Source: Pontibacillus halophilus JSM 076056 = DSM 19796
GTDB lineage: Bacteria > Bacillota > Bacilli > Bacillales > BH030062
Direction: 5' to 3'
NCBI RefSeq assembly: GCF_000425205.1
Contig: NZ_KE384328.1
Location: 241,176-305,175, forward strand
Length of the DNA stretch: 64,000 nt
The notes under the pieces were generated by a model. It had not been told where the DNA came from and searched no databases. It was given only the letters and a program-made list of their open reading frames with translations. Shown here piece by piece: positions 44,838-54,164 of this stretch (positions within the stretch are counted from its first letter, which is position 1; each line of letters opens with the position of its first letter). A program made the position numbers and the translations under genes.

Positions 44838-46973
44838 ATGGTGGCGAAGTGGTGGCAGAAAATCAAGCATCTGGTAACGCATGTCAATCATTGGATTACG
44901 GTATCCGTAGCAATTGTGTTATTAGGCGGGTTATTGTTCCTGTTATCGTTTACGAACGTATCCACGCAGTCTTACGATGTAGAGAAGTATGAGTTGGCGA
45001 AGGAAACGATTCTATCACCTATCACAGTAGAGGACACAGAAGAAACCAATCAAAAGCGAAGTCAAGCGAGTCAATCTGTGCAAGACATATACACGGTTTC
45101 AAGAGAGATTACGCTCGAGCGAATTGATTACATAGAAGAGATATTCCAAGCCGTTACAACCGTCCAGGAAGAACAAGCTGATTCGGTTGAAGATGAAGAG
45201 GGAAATAAAGCTCGAGAGGCGTTAAATGAGCAGCTCTCTAAGGAAATTACGAATCAGATTGACGTTTCGTTGTTTGAGCAACTATTAACAACGAACTCAG
45301 AAGACTTAAAGATTGCTGAAGACGTACTTAGAAATGGGTTATCTGATGTAATGGGGGAAGGAATTAAAGGTGTAGATGTTCCTGAGGCAAAGAAAGAGCT
45401 CAAGAATGAATTAGACAACTATCGTTTCTCATCTTCGTTGAAAGAGGCAATCCCAAGGTTAGTGGACTTTGCTGTAACAGAGAATATGTTTCTAGACCTC
45501 GACAGAACGGCTGAAGCGAGAACAAAGGCTGTAAATGAAGTTGAACCAGCTATGATCCAACAAGGGCAAGTACTCGTCTTTGAAGGAGAACGTATTACGA
45601 ATGATGTTTATGACAAACTACAATTAGTTGGTCTGTTAGATAATAAGAGCAACAATCTTCCCTATTTAGGGCTAACTTTACTCATTGTATTAAGCATGGG
45701 GATTCTGTTTTACGAAATTGTGGTCTATTTACGACAACAACCTTCTTACCAAGGGGTTATAGCTTCAATTTTCATTATTTCACTTGTGATGTTCCTCTTT
45801 ATGAAAGTAGGAAGTATCTTGCAAACATCACCTGTTGATAAACTCTATTTTGCAGCACCAATCGCAGCAGGTGCGATGTTATTAAAGCTCTTGACGAATG
45901 AGCGTACAGCAATCGTTGCAAGTGTTGTATACGCCGTATTTGGTACCGTTTTCTTCAATGGTCAGCTACCGGGTACATTGAATGTGGAGGCGGGGATTTA
46001 TCTCTTGTTCTCACAGTTGTCGGGTATAGTCTTTCTGATGAATTTGAAAGACCGCATGTCTATTGTCAAGTCAGGGCTTGGTATTGCTGTGGTGAATGTG
46101 ATTGCCATATTGATGTTCTACTTATTCTCTTATGAGCCTATTACGTTTGCGAATGCAGCCATTAATGTTTCTTACGGATTATTAGCTGCTTTACTGTCTT
46201 CGGTACTCACCTTTGGCTTGTTGCCTTTCTTTGAAGCGGGACTTGGAGTGTTGACAGACAGCAAACTGCTTACGCTTTCAAGCCCTACACACCCATTGCT
46301 GAAGAAGCTGTTAACTGAAACACCAGGCACCTACCACCATTCTGTGATGGTTGCTAATTTAAGTGAAGCAGCTTGTGAAGCTATTGGTGCAAATGGCTTG
46401 TTGGCTAGGGTTGCGGCTTATTACCATGACTTAGGAAAGACCGTCCACCCACATTTCTTTATAGAGAATCAGGTGGGTATTGAAAACCCACATAATAAAA
46501 TGGATCCATATGAAAGTGCTAGAATCATTATTCGCCACCCCTATGACGGTGCGGACATGCTGAGGGAAAGGAAGATGCCGAGAGAGATTGTTCATATTGC
46601 TGAATCCCATCATGGTACTGGCATGCTTGCGTATTTCTATCACAAGGCGCGTGAAGAAGACCCGGAAGTAGAACATAGTCAGTTTCGATATCCTGGTCCG
46701 AAGCCGAAAACAAAGGAAGCTGCAGTCATCTGCATTTGTGATTCAGTTGAAGCAGCGGTCCGCTCCATGAATCACCCATCACCAAGTGATATTGAAGAGT
46801 TAGTGCAATCCATCATACAAGATCGCCTCACTGATGGACAATTAAACGATAGTCCATTAACATTAAAAGACGTTGACCTTGTGAAGAAGACCATCTGTCA
46901 GACATTACAGGGCATCTTTCATTCAAGAATTCAATACCCGAAAAAGCAAGAAGCTGTTAAGGAGGCTAACTGA
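44838..46973 (+). CDS. pgpH: PgpH/YqfF, membrane HD-domain c-di-AMP phosphodiesterase
   Basis: This 711-residue protein has a first membrane helix (about 20-38), an extracellular 7TMR-HDED domain (about 50-270), seven membrane helices (about 280-490) and a cytosolic HD domain with AAYYHDLGKTVHPHFF and ESHHGTGMLAYFY. It hydrolyses c-di-AMP, a second messenger that controls K+ and osmolyte uptake. Its stop overlaps the ybeY start. Confidence 0.95.
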   Translation: MVAKWWQKIKHLVTHVNHWITVSVAIVLLGGLLFLLSFTNVSTQSYDVEKYELAKETILSPITVEDTEETNQKRSQASQSVQDIYTVSREITLERIDYIEEIFQAVTTVQEEQADSVEDEEGNKAREALNEQLSKEITNQIDVSLFEQLLTTNSEDLKIAEDVLRNGLSDVMGEGIKGVDVPEAKKELKNELDNYRFSSSLKEAIPRLVDFAVTENMFLDLDRTAEARTKAVNEVEPAMIQQGQVLVFEGERITNDVYDKLQLVGLLDNKSNNLPYLGLTLLIVLSMGILFYEIVVYLRQQPSYQGVIASIFIISLVMFLFMKVGSILQTSPVDKLYFAAPIAAGAMLLKLLTNERTAIVASVVYAVFGTVFFNGQLPGTLNVEAGIYLLFSQLSGIVFLMNLKDRMSIVKSGLGIAVVNVIAILMFYLFSYEPITFANAAINVSYGLLAALLSSVLTFGLLPFFEAGLGVLTDSKLLTLSSPTHPLLKKLLTETPGTYHHSVMVANLSEAACEAIGANGLLARVAAYYHDLGKTVHPHFFIENQVGIENPHNKMDPYESARIIIRHPYDGADMLRERKMPREIVHIAESHHGTGMLAYFYHKAREEDPEVEHSQFRYPGPKPKTKEAAVICICDSVEAAVRSMNHPSPSDIEELVQSIIQDRLTDGQLNDSPLTLKDVDLVKKTICQTLQGIFHSRIQYPKKQEAVKEAN

Positions 46974-47440
46974 TGCAAATTGATTTTCACGACCATACAA
47001 ATTCAGTAGAAGAAGATTATATCGACCTTATTCAACGCGTGCTATCCTTTGCAGGGAAGCAAGAATCTATCTCTGAAGAAGCTGAAATGTCTGTTTCTTT
47101 TGTAGATGATAAAGAAATCCAAGAGTTGAATCGAAACTATCGCCAGAAAGATAAACCGACGGATGTTATTTCGTTTGCCATGCAAGAAGAAGGGATTGGC
47201 GAAATGAAGATTATCGGTGCTGAAATCCCGCTTGTACTGGGTGATGTTGTGATTTCTGTTGACACTGCCAAAGCTCAAGCAGAAGAATATGACCATTCGT
47301 TAGAACGAGAGCTCAGCTTCTTAGCGCTACATGGTCTGCTACACTTACTTGGCTATGACCATATGAATGAGGCGGATGAGAAGACTATGTTCCAAAGACA
47401 AGAGGATATCTTGAATGCCTTTGGACTCGAACGAAACTAA
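46973..47440 (+). CDS. ybeY: Endoribonuclease YbeY (rRNA maturation factor)
   Basis: This is a 155-residue zinc metalloprotein. The metal motif HGLLHLLGYDH and the NRNYRQKDKPTDVISF block are diagnostic. It functions in 16S 3'-end maturation and 70S quality control. It overlaps dgkA by 26 bases. Confidence 0.96.
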   Translation: MQIDFHDHTNSVEEDYIDLIQRVLSFAGKQESISEEAEMSVSFVDDKEIQELNRNYRQKDKPTDVISFAMQEEGIGEMKIIGAEIPLVLGDVVISVDTAKAQAEEYDHSLERELSFLALHGLLHLLGYDHMNEADEKTMFQRQEDILNAFGLERN

Positions 47441-47786
47441 GCGAAAATGGATTGGTTTCTCATACGCTTGGGCAGGCGTGCAAGCAGTTGTACGAAATGA
47501 GCGGAACTTTCGTCTACATTTAGTCGCCACAGTGATTGTCCTTCTACTAGGCTTTATTCTACAGATCAGTGCTTGGAAGTGGTGTATCTTGTTGTTGACG
47601 GTGTCGAATGTTCTCACTCTTGAGATGGTGAACTCAGCCATTGAACGAATTATGGATCATTTATCCCCTAGCAAGCATCCGCTTGTAGGAGAAATAAAGG
47701 ATATCGCTGCAGGAGCTGTGTTGGTAGCGGCGATTGTAGCAGTCATTATTGGATGTATCGTATTCATACCAGAATTAAGTCCATAG
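47415..47786 (+). CDS. dgkA: Undecaprenol kinase / diacylglycerol kinase DgkA
   Basis: This is a 123-residue integral membrane kinase. ERNFRLHLVAT, the metal-binding Glu in EMVNSAIERIMD and three hydrophobic helices are visible. In Gram-positives it phosphorylates undecaprenol for wall-lipid recycling. The start lies inside ybeY, with AGAGG 9 bases upstream. In B. subtilis cdd follows; here it does not. Confidence 0.94.
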   Translation: MPLDSNETKRKWIGFSYAWAGVQAVVRNERNFRLHLVATVIVLLLGFILQISAWKWCILLLTVSNVLTLEMVNSAIERIMDHLSPSKHPLVGEIKDIAAGAVLVAAIVAVIIGCIVFIPELSP

Positions 47787-47807
47787 ACAACCTATGGACT
47801 TTTTTTG
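47776..47807 (+). terminator. Terminator after dgkA
   Basis: AAGTCCATAG/CTATGGACTT followed by T6; the 5' arm overlaps the dgkA stop codon. Confidence 0.9.
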
Positions 47808-47943
47808 CGTTAGCATGTGCGAAATATAGGCAAGAGCTTCTTTTTACAACAGCTTTTGTCGATTGCATGAAATAACCTCGTAAATGTAGTAAAATAGAAA
47901 AAAAAGAAGAAACAACAATGGAATAAATTTTGGAGGCAGCAAC

Positions 47944-48849
47944 ATGACAGAAGCATTTAAATCAGGATTCATATCCATCATCGGACGTCCAAACGTAGGA
48001 AAATCCACGTTTATGAACCGAGTAATTGGCCAGAAGATTGCAATTATGAGTGATAAAGCTCAAACAACTCGAAACAAAATTCAGGGCGTCTACACAACAG
48101 AGGATGCACAATTGGTTTTCTTAGATACGCCAGGTATTCATAAACCGAAACACAAACTAGGAGACTTCATGGTTAAAGTGGCTGAACAAAGCTTAAATGA
48201 AGTAGATTTAGTAATGTTTATGGTCAATGCGAAAGAAGGCTTTGGTCGTGGTGATGAGTATATTATCAACATGCTCCAGAAGGTAAACCAACCTGTCTTT
48301 TTAATTGTAAATAAGATTGACGAAGTACATCCAGATGAATTACTTCCGTTAATTGATGAGTATCGTGAGCGCTACGACTTTGCAGAGATTGTTCCTATTT
48401 CTGCACTAGAAGGAAACAACGTAGACCATCTTGTTCAACTTATGACAGACCGCATGGAAGAAGGTCCGCAGTACTACCCAGAAGACCACATTACGGACCA
48501 CCCTGAGCGTTTCGTTATTAGTGAAATGGTTCGTGAGAAGGCGTTGCAACTGACTCGTGAAGAGGTTCCCCACTCTATCGCAGTGGTTATTGACAACATT
48601 GAGGAGCGGGAACAGAACAATACAGTCTATGTCCAAGCTACGATCATTGTCGAGCGTTCGAGTCAGAAAGGGATTATCATTGGTAAGCAAGGTGGCATGC
48701 TTAAAGAGATTGGACAACGTGCCCGTAAAGACATTGAATCTCTACTTGGCTCTAAAGTTTATCTTGAACTATGGGTGAAGGTACAGAAGGATTGGAGAAA
48801 CCGTGCCAACCAGCTTCAGGAGTATGGCTACCGTAGCGATGAGTATTAA
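47944..48849 (+). CDS. era: GTPase Era
   Basis: This 301-residue essential GTPase binds the 3' end of 16S rRNA during 30S assembly. The N-terminal G domain ([19 protein letters not shown]) is followed by a C-terminal KH domain ([16 protein letters not shown]). GGAGG lies 9 bases upstream. It has its own upstream region of about 157 bases because cdd is missing. Confidence 0.97.
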   Translation: MTEAFKSGFISIIGRPNVGKSTFMNRVIGQKIAIMSDKAQTTRNKIQGVYTTEDAQLVFLDTPGIHKPKHKLGDFMVKVAEQSLNEVDLVMFMVNAKEGFGRGDEYIINMLQKVNQPVFLIVNKIDEVHPDELLPLIDEYRERYDFAEIVPISALEGNNVDHLVQLMTDRMEEGPQYYPEDHITDHPERFVISEMVREKALQLTREEVPHSIAVVIDNIEEREQNNTVYVQATIIVERSSQKGIIIGKQGGMLKEIGQRARKDIESLLGSKVYLELWVKVQKDWRNRANQLQEYGYRSDEY

Positions 48850-48946
48850 TGGTAAATATTAAATAACATGCAAACAGCCCCTTACGGAAAATCTAAATGA
48901 TGAGAAGTTTCTTTACAATACTAATTAAGAAAGGTGGAGTTTTCTT

Positions 48947-49090
48947 GTGCTCGACTTTACATGGAAGGTTTTTAGTCAAACAGGAAACATTGAAACCTAC
49001 TTGTTGTTAAAAGAAATGGAATCGGTGAGAGAAAATCATGCAGAGGAATCAGGTACTGGCTCGGTAAGGGAGCTAGATCATCAATTGTAA
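48947..49090 (+). CDS. yqzL: YqzL family small protein (47 aa)
   Basis: A 47-residue protein was found by translating the era-recO gap. GTG start behind AAAGGTGGAG. The N-terminal MLDFTWKVFSQTGNIETYLL matches the YqzL family, whose gene sits between era and recO in B. subtilis. The C-terminal half is variable and acidic. Function unknown. Confidence 0.85.
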   Translation: MLDFTWKVFSQTGNIETYLLLKEMESVRENHAEESGTGSVRELDHQL

Positions 49091-49114
49091 TGTTGTTCAG
49101 AAAAGGTGAATGGA

Positions 49115-49858
49115 TTGTTAGAGAAGGTAGAGGGAATTGTCATTCGCACTCGTGACTACGGAGAAACGAATAAGATTGTCACGATTTTCACCCGAGAAAA
49201 GGGGAAAATTACAGTAATGGCCAGAGGGGCTAAAAAACCAAAAAGCCGAATGGCTGCGACAACGCAGCCATTTGTTTATGCACAGTTTTTAGTTTATATC
49301 GGCTCAAGTATGGGGAATGTGCAGCAAGCTGAGTTCTTGGATTCAATGAGGGCGATTCGAGAAGATATTAGTAAGACGGCGTATGCTGCTTACTTAACAG
49401 AATTGACCGACAAGCTTATTGAACCAAATACACCGGCTCCGTTTCTTTTTGAGCAGCTCCTGCAGACTTTCTTGTGGATTGTTGAAGATAAAGACCCAGA
49501 TGTCTTAATGCTTATGTATGAAATGAAAATGTACAAGCAGGGTGGGTTCGCTCCCCAGACGAGAGCGTGTGTGAATTGTGGGCGACAAGAAGAGATCATA
49601 GCGTTCTCCGTTATGGAAGGAGGCGTCTTATGCAATCGATGTCGCTATCTCGACCATCAAGCGTTCCATTTAACGCCAAACCTGCATAAGCTTCTAACCA
49701 TTTGCCTGGAGGTAGATGTTAAGCGAGTTGGGAACATCTCAGTTAAAGAGGAGAATAAGAAGAAGCTTATGGGCATGTCAGAGCAATATTATGAACGCTA
49801 TGGTGGGTATTTCTTGAAATCAAAGAAATTCCTTAAACAACTGGACATGCTTCGGTAG
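49115..49858 (+). CDS. recO: DNA repair protein RecO
   Basis: RecO, with RecR, loads RecA onto SSB-coated DNA. The 247-residue protein has an N-terminal OB fold (EGIVIRTRDYGETNKIVTIFT) and a C-terminal zinc-binding CVNC...CNRC region. The TTG at 49115 aligns with the MLxKxEGIV start of homologues and is 7 bases from AAAGGTG; a GTG at 49106 overlaps that site. Confidence 0.95.
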   Translation: MLEKVEGIVIRTRDYGETNKIVTIFTREKGKITVMARGAKKPKSRMAATTQPFVYAQFLVYIGSSMGNVQQAEFLDSMRAIREDISKTAYAAYLTELTDKLIEPNTPAPFLFEQLLQTFLWIVEDKDPDVLMLMYEMKMYKQGGFAPQTRACVNCGRQEEIIAFSVMEGGVLCNRCRYLDHQAFHLTPNLHKLLTICLEVDVKRVGNISVKEENKKKLMGMSEQYYERYGGYFLKSKKFLKQLDMLR

Positions 49859-49872
49859 GCTGAACAGATAGC

Positions 49873-50002
49873 TTGACAACCTTCTTCTATATTTCGTATT
49901 ATACTATTTACTCCTATACAAAATACACGAGCGCATGCGAGACAATTTGGGCTCGTTTCAGCTCTCGTCCCTATGAGGTTACATAGAGACGGGAGTTTTT
50001 TT
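49873..50002 (+). ncRNA. Candidate small RNA or attenuated leader between recO and ccpN
   Basis: A self-contained transcription unit of about 90 bases. TTGACA (49873-49878), 18 bases, TATTAT (49897-49902), a predicted start near 49909, an internal ACGAGC...GCTCGT stem, then a strong terminator CTCTCGTCCCTATG/CATAGAGACGGGAG with T7 (49962-50002). No open frame is convincing. It could be a small RNA, an attenuator for ccpN, or a remnant of a glyQS leader. Confidence 0.5.
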
Positions 50003-50115
50003 CTGTTGATGTAACAACGATGTGGATGTAAGAAACAATTCTTTTAACGCCATAGAAAGTCCGATATAATGAATAAAGTATGATTATTACCTGAACTGGT
50101 GGGGTGGAAATCAAG

Positions 50116-50745
50116 ATGGATTTAACCAAACGCCAACAACAAATCATTGAGATTGTGAAAGAAAATGGTCCGATTACCGGTGAGAATATTGCTGAACAGT
50201 TAAGTCTGACTCGCGCTACGCTCCGTCCGGATCTTGCCATTTTAACGATGGCTGGCTACTTGGATGCACGACCTCGTGTAGGCTATTTCTATACAGGAAA
50301 GACAGGGTCAGAGCTTCTAACGGAACGATTAAGAAAGTTAACCGTTCAGGAGTTTCAATCCATACCGGTGGTTGTCCACGAGAACGTATCTGTATATGAT
50401 GCGATTTGTACAATGTTCTTGGAAGATGTGGGCACACTATTTGTCGTTAATGAATATTCACATTTAATCGGGGTTCTTTCTCGTAAAGACTTGCTACGAG
50501 CAAGTATCGGGAACCAGGATCTTCGTACAATCCCTGTGCATATCATTATGACAAGAATGCCGAATGTAACATTATGCTTCAAAGAAGACCTGCTTATAGA
50601 AGCTTCACAGAAACTCATTGAGAAACAGATAGATGGACTGCCTGTCGTGAAAGAAACGGAAGATGGGTATGAAGTCGTTGGTAGACTAACAAAAACAAAT
50701 GTAACGAAAGCCCTCGTAGAGATGGGCAGAGATGAAAGAATTTAA
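50116..50745 (+). CDS. ccpN: Transcriptional repressor CcpN (YqzB)
   Basis: This is a 209-residue repressor of gluconeogenic genes. It has an N-terminal winged helix (RQQQIIEIVKENGPITGENIAEQLSLTRATLRPDL) and two C-terminal CBS domains (about 75-200) that sense adenine nucleotides. In B. subtilis it represses gapB, pckA and the sr1 small RNA. The ATG at 50116 is 8 bases after GGGGTGG; a GTG at 50104 overlaps that site. Confidence 0.94.
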   Translation: MDLTKRQQQIIEIVKENGPITGENIAEQLSLTRATLRPDLAILTMAGYLDARPRVGYFYTGKTGSELLTERLRKLTVQEFQSIPVVVHENVSVYDAICTMFLEDVGTLFVVNEYSHLIGVLSRKDLLRASIGNQDLRTIPVHIIMTRMPNVTLCFKEDLLIEASQKLIEKQIDGLPVVKETEDGYEVVGRLTKTNVTKALVEMGRDERI

Positions 50746-50759
50746 AGGGAGGATGAAGG

Positions 50760-51563
50760 ATGAGTAAGCCTATTGTCTATATAGTATCAGACTCAGTAGG
50801 AGAAACAGCCGAGCTGGTTGTAAAAGCGTCATTAAGCCAATTCAATTACGATAACTTTGAAATCCAAAGAATCCCTTATGTTGAAGATAAAGAAACGATT
50901 CACGACGCCGTCATTCAAGCGAAAGAACACGATGCGTTAATCGGATATACGCTCGTTGTTCCTGAATTTAGACAGTACTTAAATGAACTTGCGAAGAAAC
51001 ATGATGTGACAGCGGTCGATATTATTGGTCCAATGATTACGAAGATGGAGGACTTGTACGATAAGAAACCTCGTCTTGAACCAGGATTGGTTCATAAATT
51101 AGATGAAGATTATTTCAAGCGGGTAGAAGCCATTGAATTTGCTGTCAAGTACGACGATGGGCGTGACCCTCGAGGTATCTTGAAAGCAGACATTATCCTT
51201 ATCGGTGTTTCAAGAACCTCGAAAACTCCTTTGTCTCAGTATCTAGCACATAAGCGTCTTAAGGTAGCGAATGTTCCAATTGTTCCAGAAGTTGAGCCAC
51301 CTGAGGAGTTATTCCGAGTAGACCCAACTAAATGTATCGCACTAAGCATTAGTCCTCAGAAGTTGAATGATATAAGGAAAGAGCGCTTAAAGGCACTAGG
51401 ATTAGATGATCAGGCGACTTATGCGAATATGGAACGGATTAAACAAGAACTAGACCATTTCCAAAATGTTGTGGACCGGATAAATTGCCAAGTAATTGAT
51501 GTCTCCAATAAAGCAGTAGAAGAAACCGCAAACACGATACTTCATACAATAAATAAAAAATAA
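50760..51563 (+). CDS. yqfL: Pyruvate phosphate dikinase regulatory protein (PpsR/YqfL)
   Basis: This is a 267-residue DUF299 bifunctional ADP-dependent kinase and Pi-dependent phosphorylase that controls pyruvate phosphate dikinase or PEP synthase. The N-terminal [17 protein letters not shown] and the P-loop [15 protein letters not shown] are diagnostic. It is coupled to ccpN, which fits a joint role in gluconeogenic flux. Confidence 0.95.
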   Translation: MSKPIVYIVSDSVGETAELVVKASLSQFNYDNFEIQRIPYVEDKETIHDAVIQAKEHDALIGYTLVVPEFRQYLNELAKKHDVTAVDIIGPMITKMEDLYDKKPRLEPGLVHKLDEDYFKRVEAIEFAVKYDDGRDPRGILKADIILIGVSRTSKTPLSQYLAHKRLKVANVPIVPEVEPPEELFRVDPTKCIALSISPQKLNDIRKERLKALGLDDQATYANMERIKQELDHFQNVVDRINCQVIDVSNKAVEETANTILHTINKK

Positions 51564-51590
51564 CACAGGTATAAAGCCTGTGTTATCTCC
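51559..51590 (+). terminator. Hairpin after ppsR
   Basis: TAACACAGG/CCTGTGTTA begins at the ppsR stop codon; the following T-run is weak. Confidence 0.6.
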
Positions 51591-51799
51591 ATTTTAGCTG
51601 AATTTCCAATAATTTAATGAAAAAACTTATAGCATTTCACATATACCTGTATTATAATTGTAATTTGTGTAAAAATGTTTTTAGGTTGGTCAATTATAGC
51701 CTGAGTTTTGAACAGGATGAAGCATACAAGGAAACTTTCAGAATGTTTAAACTTAGTTCAATAGGAAGGATTCCCACATGGGATGTAGAATAGTTCATT

Positions 51800-52273
51800 A
51801 TGATTGAATTGAACCCGAATGTTTATGTAGATGCAGATAGTTGTCCTGTGAAAGAAGAAATTGTGGATTTATGCGACAAGTATGACGTCATGCCTCACTT
51901 CGTCACAGCTTATGCTCATGCACCCTCTGGAGAAAAACGCGGGACGTGGCATCTAGTTGACAATCGTGGGGAAGAAGTGGATTACTTTATCTTGAACCGT
52001 TCGAAACGAAAGGATATTGTAATTACCCAAGATCATGCTCTTGGCTCTTTATTGACAGGCAAAGGTGTTTACGTATTGACCCCAAGAGGAATGGTAATCA
52101 GCGAGGGCAATGCAGAAGAACTCCTTTTCCGTAGGCATGAACGTATGCAACTAGCGAAGAAGCAGATTCGCGTCAAAGGACCTCGAAAGTTTACAGAGCA
52201 AGACCGAACCACATTTATCTCTACATTTGAAGAAATTTTGTCGAATCATGAAGGGATTTCTCGTCCTTTCTAG
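51800..52273 (+). CDS. yqxD: YaiI/YqxD family protein (UPF0178)
   Basis: This 157-residue protein of the DUF188/NYN-like family has VDADSCPVKEEI near the N-terminus, ITQDHALGSLL and LTPRG. The PIN/NYN-like fold suggests a nuclease, unproven. It precedes dnaG as in B. subtilis. The RBS before the ATG at 51800 is poor, and no better start is in frame downstream of the TAG at 51791. Confidence 0.9.
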   Translation: MIELNPNVYVDADSCPVKEEIVDLCDKYDVMPHFVTAYAHAPSGEKRGTWHLVDNRGEEVDYFILNRSKRKDIVITQDHALGSLLTGKGVYVLTPRGMVISEGNAEELLFRRHERMQLAKKQIRVKGPRKFTEQDRTTFISTFEEILSNHEGISRPF

Positions 52274-52298
52274 AATAAACAGTAAACATGGTGATTCT

Positions 52299-54110
52299 AT
52301 GTCAGACCGTATTCCAGACCATATTATCGAAGAGGTTCGCAATAGCAACGATATTGTTGACGTTATCGGTGAATATGTTCAATTAAAACAGAAAAGCAGA
52401 AACTACTTTGGTTTGTGCCCATTTCACGGGGAGAAAACGCCATCGTTCTCTGTGTCACCTGACAAACAAATCTTTCATTGCTTTGGATGTGGCAAAGGGG
52501 GAAACGTTCTCACTTTTATTAGGGAGATTGAAGGGGTATCGTTTAGAGAGGCCGTTCAACTTCTCGCTACCAAAAGTGGGCACGAAATCCCGAATGAAGC
52601 CCAACAGCAGCAAGAGAACACTCAACAAAATCAAGAAGCAAATAACTTACTTAACGCTCATGAATGGTTAACTAAATTGTACCATCACTTACTTCGATAT
52701 ACAAAAGAAGGTAAGGAAGGTCTCCATTACTTGAAAGAGCGTGGGTTCACGGAAGAAATCATTGATACCTTTCAGCTCGGATTTGCTCCTAATTCTAAAG
52801 ACTTCACAAAGAAGTTTCTTGAGAAGAAAGGCTTTCACCCGCAAACAATGGTGAAAGGCGGACTTCTGTCCGTAAATGATTCGAGCGAGTACTCCGACAG
52901 GTTCCGTGGAAGGGTGATCTTTCCAATTCGTAACCATCAAGGTAAAACGGTTGCGTTTGGAGGAAGAACTGTAGGTAATGGTGACCCCAAATATCTAAAC
53001 AGTCCAGAAACAGAACTCTTCCACAAAGGACGTCTGCTGTATAATTTTGATTTGGCAAGACCAGAAATCAGAAAAACAGGAGAAGCCATCCTTTTTGAAG
53101 GCTATGTCGATGTTCTTGCTGCTTATCAAGTAGGTGTCAAGAATGGAGTTGCTTCATTAGGAACCTCCCTAACTGAAACGCAAGCAAAGTTGTTGCGTAG
53201 GTATGTAGACAGGGTCATCATTAGCTATGACTCAGACAATGCTGGGATAGAGGCCGCGAAAAAAGCGGCGAAGATCCTAAAGCAGGTCGGATGTGAAGTA
53301 CGTGTGGCCCAATTGAACTATGGCATGGACCCGGATGACTACATTAAGGAATATGGTGGAGAACGGTTCAGACAAGTTGTAAATGATCAAAGTTCAACCT
53401 ATATGACCTTTATGATGACCTACTTGAAACGTGGATACAATCTAGCTAATGAAGGGGATCGTATTCAATACATTGAACAAGTATTGGATGAAATCTCTAC
53501 TTTAGACAAGCCCATTGAACGAGACCATTACGTAAAAGAACTGGCGACGGAATATGACTTATCTAAAGAGATTTTAGACCGCGAATTAGCTCAACGATTG
53601 AAAAAACGAGGGTATAAGGATAATCAGGAAGGGAATAGACATACTAACTATGAGAAAAATTCCTATTCCAGAAATAAGAAGTTGTTACCTGCTTTCCACA
53701 ACGCGGAACGACACCTGATTTATTATATGCTTCAAGAGGCTAGAATCGCTGAACAAGTACAGGATGAAATAGGTGGAGCTTTTAATATGAGTGAACACCA
53801 AGTGATTGTCACTTACTTGTATGCATTCTACGAGGAAGGTCATGCTCCAAATCCGGTTCAGTTTATGGAACAGCTCCCAGAAGAGCTTCAAGGACTTGTT
53901 TCTGAAATTATCATGCTTAATCTTTCTCCTGACATTACATCTAAGGAGATTCAGGATTACATGTTACGAATTCAAGCGAAACGAAGCGAGAAAGAAGAAA
54001 TTTCTGTACTTGAAGCAGAGCAAAAAGAAGCGGAGCGCCAAAATGACCCTATCAAGGCAGCACAAATTGCCATGCAAATTGTTCAATTGAAACAGAGCTT
54101 AAAACATTGA
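52299..54110 (+). CDS. dnaG: DNA primase
   Basis: DnaG synthesises RNA primers for replication. The 603-residue protein has an N-terminal CHC2 zinc domain (CPFHGEKTPSFSV, HCFGCGKGG), the RNA-polymerase/Toprim core (LFEGYVDVLAAY, ISYDSDNAG) and a C-terminal DnaB-binding helical domain (about 450-600). The ATG at 52299 gives MSDRIPDHIIEEV, the normal start; the longer frame overlaps yqxD. Confidence 0.97.
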   Translation: MSDRIPDHIIEEVRNSNDIVDVIGEYVQLKQKSRNYFGLCPFHGEKTPSFSVSPDKQIFHCFGCGKGGNVLTFIREIEGVSFREAVQLLATKSGHEIPNEAQQQQENTQQNQEANNLLNAHEWLTKLYHHLLRYTKEGKEGLHYLKERGFTEEIIDTFQLGFAPNSKDFTKKFLEKKGFHPQTMVKGGLLSVNDSSEYSDRFRGRVIFPIRNHQGKTVAFGGRTVGNGDPKYLNSPETELFHKGRLLYNFDLARPEIRKTGEAILFEGYVDVLAAYQVGVKNGVASLGTSLTETQAKLLRRYVDRVIISYDSDNAGIEAAKKAAKILKQVGCEVRVAQLNYGMDPDDYIKEYGGERFRQVVNDQSSTYMTFMMTYLKRGYNLANEGDRIQYIEQVLDEISTLDKPIERDHYVKELATEYDLSKEILDRELAQRLKKRGYKDNQEGNRHTNYEKNSYSRNKKLLPAFHNAERHLIYYMLQEARIAEQVQDEIGGAFNMSEHQVIVTYLYAFYEEGHAPNPVQFMEQLPEELQGLVSEIIMLNLSPDITSKEIQDYMLRIQAKRSEKEEISVLEAEQKEAERQNDPIKAAQIAMQIVQLKQSLKH

Positions 54111-54164
54111 TTTTAAATGTTTGCTATATAAGAAAGAAACAGAAGTCTGGAAGGAGGGGGACTC

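Noticed and set aside
51686..51793. A 35-codon open frame from TTG, in the same frame as yqxD and ending in TAG just before it
   Set aside because: It has a poor RBS, no family resemblance and probably lies in the yqxD leader. It was considered as a broken N-terminal extension, but YqxD already has its normal N-terminus.
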